Both the position numbers and the translations under genes were made by a program. From Rhizoclosmatium globosum (taxonomy: Eukaryota > Chytridiomycota > Chytridiomycetes > Chytridiales > Chytriomycetaceae): DNA of 64,000 nucleotides. The DNA lies in contig MCGO01000075.1 of assembly GCA_002104985.1 (NCBI GenBank), positions 1 through 64,000 on the forward strand. The letters are read 5' to 3'. The notes under the pieces are model-generated. The model was not told the origin of the DNA. It ran no database searches and saw only the letters and a list, made by a program, of their open reading frames with translations. Positions 11,364-22,104 of the stretch are shown here, piece by piece (the first letter of the stretch is position 1; each line of letters begins with the position of its first letter).

Positions 11364-13340
11364 CCGCGCTCGCTGCGCTCGCGCGAACCCCCGCAACCTT
11401 TCAAGACCCTTACCAAGAAATCTGCATGGAAACACTGTATTCACCAAAGTCCAACAAGGATCGTCGCTCACGTCACTACAACAAATCAACCCCATCATAT
11501 GCTTCGTCTCCTCCTGTTGTACCAAAGCATGATGCTAAGGATAAAAGTTTTATTCCACTACAAGGTCTGGCAGCATTCTGTGGTTCCCAGAATACATTTG
11601 AAGCATTTGCTGGGCTGTCAGAAGGAGTAGCTGGATTTGCCTCATGTGCCACTGCGTTATTACTTCAAGAAGAAGACTTTGATGAAGTAGAACTTGATGA
11701 AGTTCGTTTTCTGACAGGTGTGGGTCAAAGATATGGACTAGCACTCTCAGTTCTTGATGGGCCATCAATCCAAGCTGGGCTTAAAGATGAGAAATGGAGA
11801 GCTGCTATAGAGAAAGAACTCTCGCAATTTTGGGGCCTTAAGGTCTGGAAACTGGTTTGGCTTCCCCCAGGTGCACGCACTCTGGGAACTATTTGGGTCC
11901 TCAAAATCAAGAAGAATGATATTACTGGAGAAACCCAATATAAAGCCCGCCTGTGTATGGATGGCAGGAGACAAGTAGAAGGTGTGGACTTCAGCCAAAC
12001 ATATTCAGGTACCCCACACATGAACTCCCTGAAGATTCTCACTCGAATAGTCACTGAGCGTGGAATGGTTACTCGTCAGTGCGATGCAAAAGGTGCACAT
12101 TTAACTACGGATCGGGACAGGGTCATGTATGTTAAAGTCCCACAGGGAATGGAAGTGGCTCCAGAAGACCGAGGTAAAGTTCTCGAGTTGCTACGGACCA
12201 TGTATGGTCAAAGACAAGCTCCACTCATGTGGGAACGAAACCGAGATCGAGCTCTGGAATCAATAGGAATGACTCGGAATCCACATGAGCCGTTAGTCTT
12301 CAAGAAGGAAATCATCAAGGAAGGCAGGACTCATTTTATCTATGTGCACATGGGCAGATGATTTCTTCTTTGCAGCAGACAAGGATGTTGAGAAGGAATT
12401 GGACTTGTTGATAGTGGAGTTGGGAAAACACTTTGAACTCACTGTTAAGCCATGTGTAGACCAATTCATCAGCATAGTATTTCAATTCAAAGATGGAGCT
12501 TCATCAATGAGTCAAACTGCGTATCTTGAGGGAATCTTATCAGAATTCTTGGAGAATCAATCGGGAAAACGCCGTACAGCTTGGCGTCAGACAGACGACT
12601 CCAAATTTGACGCAACAGACGATCCATCTGCCTTAGATACTGAGTTCCTCACAGGAAAGAACTATTATCGACTTGTTGGCCTGCTACAATATCTCACAAT
12701 CACCAGGCCCACAATTCAGCAAGCTGTTGGTAAACTTGCACGACACACAACCAAAACGCGTCGAATTCACTGGGAACGAGCTCAGGAACTGCTGGAATAC
12801 TTGAATGGCACCCGAAACTATGGACTTATCTACCGTCGTTCAGAAAGCCCAGCGGAGTTTCTACTAGAAGGATTTGGGGATGCTGATTGGGCAGGCGATG
12901 CTGCAACAAGACGATCCACCACAGGGGCTGTGGTTCGAATAGGAAAATCAGCAGTACTGAGCTTCAGCAAACGTCAACCCATTGTTGCAGACTCAACTGT
13001 ATCAGCAGAAGTTATTGCTGCATGTTCTGTGGCAAAAGAACTAGTGTGGGTTCGCAACATGCTCACATGGTTTGGATACCCACAAGATGGTCCCACTCGA
13101 CTTTGGTGTGATAATCAGGGCACAGTCTTCAATTTGGAGGAAGGAGCACAACGCCATAAAACCAAACACATGGATGTAAAGTATATGTTCCTCCGAGACC
13201 TGGTTAGACAACATTTGATCACAGTTGGACATATGCCAGACACAAAAATGCTGGCTGACATTCTGACTAAAGGACTGGGCTGGATCAAGTTTGAGTTCTG
13301 CCGAGACGCATTTGGGGAATTTGACGTATCAACCCTATAA
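11364..13340 (+). pseudogene. Duplicated copia RT/RNase H, frameshifted
   Basis: This nearly exact copy of 8239-10217 encodes the RT palm and RNase H. A 2-bp deletion near 12346 (GTGCTCACATGG becomes GTGCACATGG) shifts the frame immediately before the catalytic Trp-Ala-Asp-Asp segment, so RT ends at 12361. The catalytic and RNase H part resumes in another frame and runs to TAA at 13340. It lacks Gag, protease and integrase and is probably a dead by-product of the duplication. Confidence 0.88.
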
Positions 13341-13354
13341 GGTCTTGGGGGGTG
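13341..13354 (+). other. Polypurine tract at the 3' LTR
   Basis: A G-rich run (GGTCTTGGGGGGTG) immediately upstream of the 3' LTR is the expected plus-strand priming site. The same run precedes the internal LTR stub at 10232. Confidence 0.7.
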
Positions 13355-13895
13355 TGTGAGATATACTGCTTATCTATTACAATTCCTTTCCGGGTTATCT
13401 TTCTTCTCTCTAGTTTCCAGTCCACTCAGTGTCTCACAGTCCACTTGGTGCCTCCCACTATTTTTGCACCAAGTGAAAGTCCATTTAATCACTCCATTTA
13501 ATCATTCCTTAAATCTCTCCCTTTCCCTTGAGTGTATAAGAAGCAAGGGACTCCCCTCTTGATACTGGTATCTACCAGTTTGTCATTTGGGTTCTCGTCG
13601 CCTTGCCGCATCTGTTGCTTACCTTATTGCAACAACACTCAGGGTAATTCTCTTTTGTTTGTAAATGATTCTCTTATTATCGAAGTTCTAAATATAATTG
13701 ATCTACCAGTTTGTCATTTGGGTTCTCGTCGCCTTGCCGCATCTGTTGCTTACCTTATTGCAACAACACTCAGGTTTGTCATTTGGGTTCTCGTCGCCTT
13801 GCCGCATCTGTTGCTTACCTTATTGCAACAACACTCAGGCCACGAACCAAATTACAAGCATTACTATTACGAGCTTCGTCTCCGAGGTTCTCATT
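13355..13895 (+). repeat. 3' LTR (541 bp)
   Basis: It is the same length and, by eye, the same sequence as the 5' LTR, including the three 65-bp units and the intron-like spacer. It is followed by the TTCCA target duplication at 13896-13900 and then helicase coding sequence on the minus strand. Confidence 0.93.
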
Positions 13896-13900
13896 TTCCA

Positions 13901-15331
13901 TGTGCTTTGTCGGTGACTTCGTGAAACTCGTCGCAAACAATACGATGGAAGTGAACCCAAGTGAAAGCAAAGTCTCCGACACGTGATTCACAGAACTCTT
14001 TGCAATCTGAAGGACTGTTTGCAAAGTCAAACTTTTTTCCATAGTTTGCAAGATCGCGACCATGAGACTTGGCACCCTTATACGCTCCGTTTGTGAGGAA
14101 CTGGTATGAGAGAATAATGAAATCCGACTCAAGAACTGTTGCGAGAGACGTTTGGGAGTATTCCTGTTTTCCCTTGATTTGAAGAATGGTGACTGTCTCA
14201 CCAAGACATTTACGAATTTCTGACTCCCACTGGTGGGCGATGTTGTTGGGAACAAGGAGACAAACGGCTTTTGAGAGGAAGCGGCCATTTTCTGGGTTGA
14301 TCTTATGGAGATAGGATGGGTTGTCGAATGGTCGAGTGTGGCAGAGGGCAAGTGTTGTGATCGTCTTGCCCACTCCAGGTTTGTCCTTGCAAAGAAGTAA
14401 ATATCTCGACTTGGAGATAACGAGTACTCACTGCAATAATACCACTTTTAACGTTTCTGTTTCGGAAATGTTGAGTGTCCTTTGTCCCAAACTCAAAAGT
14501 AGACAGATCCATAAACAAATCGTCGTCTTCTCCATCTTCTTCTGCCATCGGAACCAAGTTTGAAGCGTAGAAGAGGGAAGGCTCGGCATCTTCGATACCT
14601 TGCATCCATGCGAGAGTACGAAGTTGATAATCGTACAACGTAAGAGCGAATGGCGCCTCAGGACCAATGCAAGGTACGATATCAAAAGTTGGAGGAACTT
14701 TGAAATCTTTCAGGAGAGAATCCGTTCCACTGTCAGACCAAACAAACTCGTTATCAATAAACTGGAACGGATTTCCACCATTTGCCCAGAACAGAGCAAT
14801 AAACTTTTCATCTTTCAATTGCGGGTCTTTCAGGGCATCAAAGCTTGGATTCGGCCAGCGGACTTCGAGATCCAACAGAATGTTTGGGTGCTGACGAGTT
14901 GCCTTGATCCAGAACTCGCACTTCGCATCGACGCATTCTTCGACTGAAATCATTGGAAACAAGTCCGAAACCGTCTTTGGAAGTTGGTAATTTGTGTTTA
15001 GTTGAACGAGTTGGAACCACGGCTTTGTCTTGTTCCGCCACGAATTGAACTGTTTCACTGTGTAGCGCACGTGGGTCCCGACGATGTTTGCCTGGTTCAG
15101 TAGGTTCAGTTGGTGCACGAGCGAGTTGTTTGCGATCAGAAGCGAGAAGGATCCGAGGACAAAGTACGGAAGCTCGGGGATCACTGGCTCGGCCTTGGCT
15201 ACGGCTGCAGCCTTGTCTACGAGCGACTCATCGTCAATCAGCTGAAAACTGATCGATCGGCTGAGTGCCTTCTTGAGTGGTGCGGGTGCGGCTGTGGCTG
15301 ACGATGAACTTGCTCCCTCAACGAATCCCAT
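13901..15331 (-). pseudogene. SNF2/RING helicase, N-terminal part (split by retrotransposon)
   Basis: Two exons are visible: 15331-14432 and 14385 down to the insertion. A 46-nt intron (14431-14386, GTGAGT...CAAG) sits inside the Walker A region; splicing reads GIIA-DKPGVGKT. Other SNF2 landmarks are the Q-motif region LTLYDYQLRTLAWMQ, motif Ia VCLLVPNNIAHQW, and the Walker B equivalent IVCDEFHE shortly before the breakpoint. I chose the start at MGFVEG (15331); an upstream in-frame ATG at 15460 would add a hydrophobic stretch and seems less likely. When the element and one target duplication are removed, the two halves are one base out of frame, so a sequence error, a missed intron or earlier decay must also exist. 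SHPRH/Rad5-like ATPase; specific function unknown. Confidence 0.75.
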
Positions 15332-15659
15332 TCTCGATAACAAACTTGCCCAATGCTCACCCACACTACAAACGCATTTATGCGCTGTCCAAGCAAGAAA
15401 ATTGCAAAGAGTGATGATGTAAATACATATTCCAAGGGTCTCCTCTAACTTAATCTCCACGCGTTCTTGAATTTAAATACTAAATTTCTCCAGCTCTCAA
15501 AACACGTAAGCATCGTGGAACTAGTATGCGGAAATCGTGGATTCGACTTTAAATGAAAGACTTAATAAGTAACTGATCCACGAAACACAAACAGATATAA
15601 GCTCATTCGAATGCACTTGGATTAGTTCATCAAATCAAACAACCAAATCCAACACAAAA

Positions 15660-15887
15660 ATGCCAGGAATGCCAGCAGCTCAGTCCCTCGAAAGCTTCGG
15701 TGCTCATGACCTGTTCCTTCAAGTCAAGTTTGCAAAGGAAGACAAGGCAGAGAAGAAAGCTGGTTCCATCAACAGTTCCAATAAGTCTTCAAATGGATCC
15801 ATCGCTGCTGAATCCACAACCTCGAGAAAGGAATCTGTGATGTTGTTCAGTAGCACTCCACAGCCTCTTGGTGACCGTCACTTGTAA
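15660..15887 (+). CDS. Small hypothetical protein (75 aa)
   Basis: A 75-residue Ser/Lys-rich ORF in a good initiation context (CACAAAAATGCC), with a TATA-like ATATAAG about 65 bp upstream and AAATAAA about 60 bp downstream. No domain or membrane segment is recognisable. It lies between the split helicase and the hydrolase gene. The flanking signals make it a plausible expressed small gene, but function is unknown. Confidence 0.5.
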   Translation: MPGMPAAQSLESFGAHDLFLQVKFAKEDKAEKKAGSINSSNKSSNGSIAAESTTSRKESVMLFSSTPQPLGDRHL

Positions 15888-16029
15888 ATGACATGTATAT
15901 TGTATCCAGTAATTCTCCATCATCTTAATTTGCAGTCTCAGCAATCATGCATAGCAAAATAAACATTCAGTCTCATGTTATTAAATTATTTTCCAATATT
16001 AATAACTTGCGTTGAATTAAATTCCGTCA

Positions 16030-16890
16030 TTACTCCTCTTGAACAACGTTCGCCAACCATTCAGTCAAGATTTCAGCAAGGCCTTCACTCAATGTGGAAC
16101 CAGAGAGCGTTCCACTAACATCCCGTAAATGCTCATTCATTTTGGGAATAACGCACAAATCCACCTTATCAGCTTTCGGTAAGACTTCGCGTACTCTTGC
16201 TTTTGTACATTGCTTTGCAGTGTCATGCTTAGCATCCAGAGCACCTCCTGCTACCAATACCCGACAATCGATATCCGCGCAACCTTTCAAAACACTCTCA
16301 TCTTTCATTTCCTTGTACCATCCCAAAGGCACATTCCTGCCGAGTAATCCACCGCTTTTCACAACAGCAAGACCGTCATTTTTGGGATCCGCCAACAGAG
16401 CATCCCATTCCGCATTCGAAAGGGTTTCCCCAAATCCACCGATATAAATGATACCAGACACAAGGCGCTTCAACCCCACCGCTTTCAACGCTTGAAAGAC
16501 TGGACCCATGGCATAACTGCACTCGCCCGTTCCAACTAGAATGAAATTCGGGTAGGGTGAGAGAAATAGACTCGAAGTAGAGGTTTCGTAAACCCATTTA
16601 AGTGCAGATACGACTTGATCCACGTACTCCCCAAGTGTATGTGACTCCAATTGGTCTTTATTCCAGCGGATTGTGGTGACATTGTTGTCTGCGAGGTGGT
16701 GTGATAGTAGTTTGTGTGATTGCGTCGGATCAGAAGGTGAGACTGGGTTTGGGGAGGGAAGAAGGATGGCGACCAATGGAACGGGCTGAATTTGAGGGTA
16801 TGGACAGGTTAGAGTTCCATAGACTTCCTTGGTTCCTTGTGGGAAGGAGACGGACACTTCAAAGTGTCTCTGCGGTGATTTAGCAAACAT
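16030..16890 (-). CDS. Alpha/beta-hydrolase-like protein (286 aa)
   Basis: A single-exon ORF of 286 residues. After a beta-rich start, PLVAILLPSPNP resembles the oxyanion-side strand of alpha/beta hydrolases. NFILVGTGECSYAMG occupies the nucleophile-elbow position, but instead of the usual GxSxG it reads GTGECS, so the nucleophile is uncertain. An acid (GGALDAKHD) and a late histidine (PKMNEHLRD) are in the expected order. No signal peptide. It is probably a cytosolic hydrolase or a degenerate member; the substrate cannot be inferred. It is divergent from the APH-like gene at 17141, with an AT-rich spacer between them. Confidence 0.6.
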   Translation of the reverse strand: MFAKSPQRHFEVSVSFPQGTKEVYGTLTCPYPQIQPVPLVAILLPSPNPVSPSDPTQSHKLLSHHLADNNVTTIRWNKDQLESHTLGEYVDQVVSALKWVYETSTSSLFLSPYPNFILVGTGECSYAMGPVFQALKAVGLKRLVSGIIYIGGFGETLSNAEWDALLADPKNDGLAVVKSGGLLGRNVPLGWYKEMKDESVLKGCADIDCRVLVAGGALDAKHDTAKQCTKARVREVLPKADKVDLCVIPKMNEHLRDVSGTLSGSTLSEGLAEILTEWLANVVQEE

Positions 16891-17140
16891 TTTCGCGTGC
16901 TTGGTTTTGATGGGCTGAAGAGGTTCATTATGTGAGATGTGAGATTATTATTAATGGCACATATTTATGAGTCATGGGCGGACAGTATTCTGAACAACAG
17001 AAAGTCTGAGACCTGACCAGAAACTTATAATTATAGGCTTATACCAAGCAATTTTAAAATGAGATTTTTGAAACAGTTCATGGAACAATGTGGTGAATGA
17101 TGCTGTGGTCAAGGCGAACAGAAACGAATCCAAAAACAAG

Positions 17141-18322
17141 ATGAGTGGAGTCCGAATCGACATCGCTGATTTGACAAGCCTCGACTGGATCCAACGGCAC
17201 GTTCATCCCGCGGCAACCAGCGCTTCTCTCGCGCCTCTTTCGGATGCCGGCGGTCTCAGCGGAAAGATGCGCAAAGTTGAAATCACTTCAGATGACTCAT
17301 CCACGCCATCAACCCTCATCCTCAAATCTTACACAAACTTGGAACGCAGCAAGACCCTTCAGCTTGCCCGTGAAGCTTTCTTTTACAATGCTCTTGCTGC
17401 GAAGCTGGGCGGCGTCACTCCGAAGGTGTATCATGCATTTGGAGATATGGACACAGGTGAGAAGGTCATCCTGATGCAAGATCTGTCAAGCACGCACGTT
17501 CAAGCTGGCTACTTTTTTGGAAACTGTAGTCCGCATAACTGGGGAAAGGATTTGGTTGGCCTGACGGGAGGGTTGGACCAAAACAGTGAAGAACGTGTGG
17601 CTTTGACACGAACCATTGCATTGCATGCATTCAAAATCGCTGCAAAAATGAACTCAACGTTTTGGAAGGACAAGAGCTTGTTCAAACACTCATGGCTTCG
17701 AAGTGTTGGTTGGCTTCAAGGAAATGGCGAGACTGAATGGAAACAACATCAAGAAACTGCTTTCAGAGCGTGGCGTGCCGAAAAGAGTAGAATTGATGAA
17801 GGAAAAGCTCAAGTGAAATGGGATTCGCGTCTGGTTAAAATTATGGACGCAAGCTTCGCAAAAACATCTTGGGGTGCATTCCAAGACCGTATACATGCTC
17901 CTGATTATGTGTTCTCACTTGTTCATGGTGATTATCATCCTGCTAATTTGATGTGGAGGAAAGAAAATGAGGAGCTCGTGTTGTTGGATTGGGAAGTCGT
18001 TGGAGTTGGAAGTGGAGCACAAGACTGTGCTCAGTTTCTCATTTCTCACATGTATCCAAAGGAGCGTCGCGATTGCGAGTATGAACTGCTCCGTGGGTAT
18101 TATTCTGCACTGATTGCCGGTGGTGTCGCCGAGAAGGATTATTCCTTTGACAGATGCAAAGCAGATTATGTGGCGGGTGGAGTTGCTCGATGGGTATGGC
18201 TCCTTGGTATATTAACGTCTATGTGTCCTCCGGAGTGGAACCAGTTCTTTCACGACCAATTGCTTGCGTTTGCATTGGATCATGGTGTTACAGCTGAAAA
18301 CGTTGAAATGCCACGCGTTTAA
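17141..18322 (+). CDS. APH-fold (CHK/ecdysteroid-kinase-like) phosphotransferase
   Basis: About 393 residues from MSGVRIDI; an in-frame ATG at 17090 would add 17 residues, and I prefer the internal start for its context (ACAAGATGAG). The C-lobe shows the aminoglycoside/choline-kinase catalytic loop LVHGDYHPANLMW (HGDxxxxN) and the metal-binding LLDWEVVGVG (D-W/F-E). The N-lobe has LILKSY with a candidate ATP lysine and AREAFFYNAL, as in DUF1679/EcKL-type kinases. These are small-molecule kinases; the substrate here is unknown. It is single-exon, unlike its multi-exon neighbours. Confidence 0.78.
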   Translation: MSGVRIDIADLTSLDWIQRHVHPAATSASLAPLSDAGGLSGKMRKVEITSDDSSTPSTLILKSYTNLERSKTLQLAREAFFYNALAAKLGGVTPKVYHAFGDMDTGEKVILMQDLSSTHVQAGYFFGNCSPHNWGKDLVGLTGGLDQNSEERVALTRTIALHAFKIAAKMNSTFWKDKSLFKHSWLRSVGWLQGNGETEWKQHQETAFRAWRAEKSRIDEGKAQVKWDSRLVKIMDASFAKTSWGAFQDRIHAPDYVFSLVHGDYHPANLMWRKENEELVLLDWEVVGVGSGAQDCAQFLISHMYPKERRDCEYELLRGYYSALIAGGVAEKDYSFDRCKADYVAGGVARWVWLLGILTSMCPPEWNQFFHDQLLAFALDHGVTAENVEMPRV

Positions 18323-18456
18323 ATAAATTAGCCGTTCTTTATAAAAGAGTATCAATCGTAGGATGAAATCATACCGAAACAAATATAACTTCACAAAAAG
18401 ATAACAATCTCCCAAAAATATCAACCAACTCGACAAGTTGCTTCTTGTCACCAAAA

Positions 18457-21400
18457 TTAGAGCAAAAACCAATATGTCATCATTCGGCCTTTGCCCTTGA
18501 CTTCGATTTCCCCTCGTTCCTGTTTAACAAGAGTAAGCCCAGTGTCCAAAGACCATACCATTTACCTCAAATTCAAAAGAATCATCTTCTCCAAGAACCT
18601 GAATCGTCTGTGCCGATAATTGCACTTTTCCAGGAAGTCCCGTCGTGCACATTTGTGATGCAGTGTTGACTGTATCACCAAACAGACAGTATCGACTCAT
18701 TCTAGTTCCAATCAATCCCTTTTCATCAAGATCAAGTGTCAGTACATGAAATTTTTATAGAAACTATGTTAAATCACAAACCGCGTTGATGGGTCCTGAA
18801 TGTAAACCGATACGAAGTGAAATTTTGAGTTTCCCCACAATTTCTTCAAAGTCCATGAACATGACGAGCGCTTGTAACTCTGCACAGCATTTGAGAGCTT
18901 GGGCTGCGCAGTTTGCGTATTCTTCTTTTGTTGAGTCGGCGGAAAGCGACAGACCTGCTGCTACCATGTACGTGTCGGAGACGCTTTCTACCTTGTACAG
19001 AAGAGGGTATTTTGCAATGATTTCGTCGAATTTGGTGTACAAGACGTTGAGGAGTTGGAGGATCTTGACAGATGAAATGTTTCCAACGAGTGACTTGAAC
19101 GCATAAATATCTACAAAGTTAAGTATTTAGTACTGCTCTATAGGAACATAAAAAATATTACCTGTGAAGAACAAAGTCACACATTTGAACTGCTCTGGTT
19201 CAGGAACCTGTCCCAATTCAATCTTTTCCATAATATGGGCTGGAAGCATCATTCCAAGTAAGTTCTGCGAAACAGCCGTATCAGCGCGAAGCTCTTCTGA
19301 TTGTGTCTGGGTATCAAGAAGCTCCTTCATAGCAGCGGCTTGGTCAATCTTGAGAGTCTCGATTTCTTCCTCATGGTCCTTCAAGAGCTCGGAAACTCGT
19401 CGGCGCTGTTCTTTGGATTTTTGGTTATATACGGAACGGTGTTGGCGTTTGAGTTCGCTGTGGACAATCTTGTGGTGTGCGTGGATAGCTTTGATTCTTC
19501 CAGAGGCTTTTTTTGAGGTTAGTAAAAAGGTTTTTGAAAAGAAGATGAGACAAACCTGCTTCATTCAAAATCGCATTGTCCTTTTCAACGTCGACAACGA
19601 TTTCACCGTGTTCGTTGGTATTGTCGTGAGAGTTGGGGCTTCCCCCTTCGTCGTTTGTTTCTCTGTCAGATTCTCCTTCCTCGTAGAATGTCATTGGTAA
19701 TTCGACATCGTCTTCTTCCGCTTCGTTATTGGCTGCACTAGATGAACGGTCGCTCTATTGCATTCGCTTAAAAACCTTTGATTTGAAGGTTTCGTAATTA
19801 CCTTTCGGAAAGTGACACGACAGATGTAAAGATTAGCATCAGCTACTTTCATACGGTCACCTTTCACAGTGATTGCCAAAATACCAGAACCCTGTTTCTT
19901 TTCAGTTTGGTATCCGTTGCTTGAGACGTGCTTGATTGTGCTCTGGTTCAGTCCTGGAATCAAGTCCTCCACATACGCGTTTCCACCATTCTTTGTGTTC
20001 TTGAATTCAAAGGCTTCTTCAACGTTTTTCGTAGCGTAGTTGACTTTGAAGGTTTTGGAGTCGAAAATGATGTATCCAGAGGTGTTGGATAGTTTGGATT
20101 CTTTGATGAAACCGGCGAAGGAGCGTTTTCCATCTGTGGTTGTGTTGTGCTTGACGCAGAGGATGATGGGAATCACGTGACCGTCTTTGTGCAATCCAAT
20201 GAATTGCTGGAATCTGTCAATGACCTGGAAATATTATTGGTTAATGGTAGAAAACGACTAGATTCGTCTTACTCTTGAGGCGCCAGTTTCCAAATACTTT
20301 CGAAGAAAACCGTCATGTAAATCAGCAAAAGGCTGTGGAATAATAATGCTGATATTTTTTCCAACGACTTCGTTGTTTGCGTATCCAAACATGCGATTAA
20401 AGTGTTCGTTTATAAACTGGATATGACCCATTGTTGCCTTATCGCCTGAAATTTTGATGACGGCATTGTCGTCAGAAGCGAGGTTCATTTGATAATTGGA
20501 ATCATTGTTTTTGACTTCTACTTGCTCAGTGTCACCCGACTTGTCATCGCCTTTGAGGAGAGGGTGATCACCGATTAACATCTGTGTGCAAGAGCGTTTT
20601 ATGGTTTTAGTTGTTTACTCAAAGACAATGGAGAACTGTACCCGTTCTCTATTTTTCGAGGCCGCAATGTAGTTCTTGGCGACTGCGGCAGCTTGTTTTC
20701 TCTGCGACCTCTGAAGCGCGGCGTTGATGACTTTCTGTTGCTCCAAAACTCGAAGTGCTTCTTGCTTGTGCTTTTGGATTTCAAGGTTCGCCGCCATCTC
20801 ATCTACAAAAAGTATTAGCTTGTGTTGAATAAAAGCTTAAAGTGCAGTTTACTTTCGATTTGAGAGTGCTTGGTGACCATCATAAATTCGTCAAGACGAA
20901 ATTGGACGGCAATATCCTCAAGCTCTTCCATCTTGGAAATCTCAAGGTCGTTCACCTACATCAGTGTATTTTTATTTACAGGTCATGGATGTAAGCATAA
21001 CCCACCTCACTCATTTGTCTGACTTTTATGAGTTGAAGCTCTCGGAGAAACTCGGATTCTACGTGGATTGTAATTATTTAGTTCGGCTACGCATACAAAT
21101 AAGCAACCTTTCTGTTGTCGCATGGATGCCATCTGAGCTTGGACCTCATTGTCTCTCTTGGCTCGGCGTTTTTGGTTTTTATCTTTAATGTGCTGGATTT
21201 CGATAGCACGAATTTTAATAAAGGTTTCAGTCAATCTTTTTTGTGACATGAAGAGCTCGTTCCTAGAATGGGGGGAATTTTTTTCAGTTCATTGTTATTG
21301 CCATTGTGAGGGATTTACACCCCAGACAAAGACGATTTTTTCCAGCTTACCTCTCTGACGTATGTCTTTGTTCCATTTTGGCAGACCGGCCTTGAAATGC

Positions 21401-21795
21401 GGCTCGCTTTTGGCGCGTGCTGCTCTTGAACGCGGCTTCTCTTTCTCGCTGGTCTTCTTGGAATCGGATCAAGGACTTGATATTCGTTAATTTATCAATC
21501 AGTGCGTTGAGTTGTTCTTTGCGTTCCCAGGAGATGGCCGTGTCGAAAGCCGCTTCAATGTTGCGGTGCTCAAGAGATCCTTGTTCAATCAGCTGTGTTC
21601 TTACGCGTTGGAGAGTATTCTCCATGTTGGCGGAGTGGATTGTGGCTATTCCGTAAATCAGTGACGCGTTATAACCGTGGGTGGTATACCTTCTTCATCG
21701 GCGAGCTTGACTAAGGCGTTTTGTGCCTTCAACTTTGCTTCCGTGACACTTCTGCACCGCATCACGGCAGCAGTCTGACTGAACTTGGCCTCCAT
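18457..21795 (-). CDS. Soluble PAS-domain guanylyl cyclase (13 exons, 897 aa)
   Basis: I resolved 13 exons: 21795-21690, 21645-21351, 21262-21108, 21058-21006, 20955-20853, 20802-20642, 20581-20273, 20224-19802, 19754-19556, 19506-19162, 19110-18782, 18718-18566, 18519-18457; introns 44-88 nt; total 2,694 nt. Residues 1-290 are helical coiled coil. A PAS core follows (INEHFNRMFGYANNEVVGK) with a second PAS-like segment, an acidic linker and a signalling coiled coil. The class III cyclase domain starts at VTLFFTDIYAF (first metal Asp) and has KVESVSDTYMV (Glu for guanine, second Asp), RYCLFGDTVNTAS (Cys for guanine) and ends GKGRMMTYW. No transmembrane segment. Glu plus Cys indicate GTP specificity. 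The transition-state Arg of the usual NTASRM is Gln here (NTASQM, codon CAA), so activity may be reduced. Confidence 0.9.
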
Positions 21796-22104
21796 TTAGA
21801 ATCAACTTTTGGTGCAGATATTTTGCGCCATTATTCCACGCGAAAATTCGTGATGGAAAATGTTATGGCATTGTCTGGAACTCCTCTGATTTGATAGAAG
21901 AAGAATTAAAGAAGAGAGAGATTTCACAGATTGAAATGTATATGTATGGATTTGTTGACCACTGTGGAACAGTTGAAGGGATTGAGCTAGAGTTCTTTCG
22001 TCTGCAGAATGATGCGTACTATATGTACAGAGTATTTAAGATTATGATTACATCGTTATATACTATTCTTTCCCTCTCTTCTCTATTTATTTATTTGACA
22101 TAGA
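21796..22104. other. Divergent intergenic region, cyclase / SKI3
   Basis: 309 bp between two divergently transcribed genes and presumably both promoters. AT-rich in its right half, with TATATACT near 22055. No conserved element recognised; the short ORF at 21891-22103 looks random. Confidence 0.5.

Larger units (their letters stand above)
869..13895 (+). mobile_element. Ty1/copia LTR retrotransposon, composite with duplicated 3' half
   Basis: A 13,027-bp element is bounded by two 541-bp LTRs (869-1409 and 13355-13895) with no difference I could see by eye. It is flanked by a 5-bp target duplication TTCCA at 864-868 and 13896-13900. The order is LTR, PBS, Gag with RRM, protease, integrase, 60-bp tandem array, RT, RNase H, polypurine tract, a 57-bp LTR stub, a second array, a second RT/RNase H, polypurine tract and LTR. 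Integrase before RT defines the copia (Pseudoviridae-type) order. Identical LTRs imply a recent insertion. The element sits in the helicase gene in opposite orientation. The internal duplication could be a real template-switching product or an assembly artefact. Confidence 0.93.

Noticed and set aside
21891..22103. 70-residue ORF upstream of SKI3
   Set aside because: The start lies in the divergent promoter region, composition looks random, and it ends two bases before the SKI3 start.
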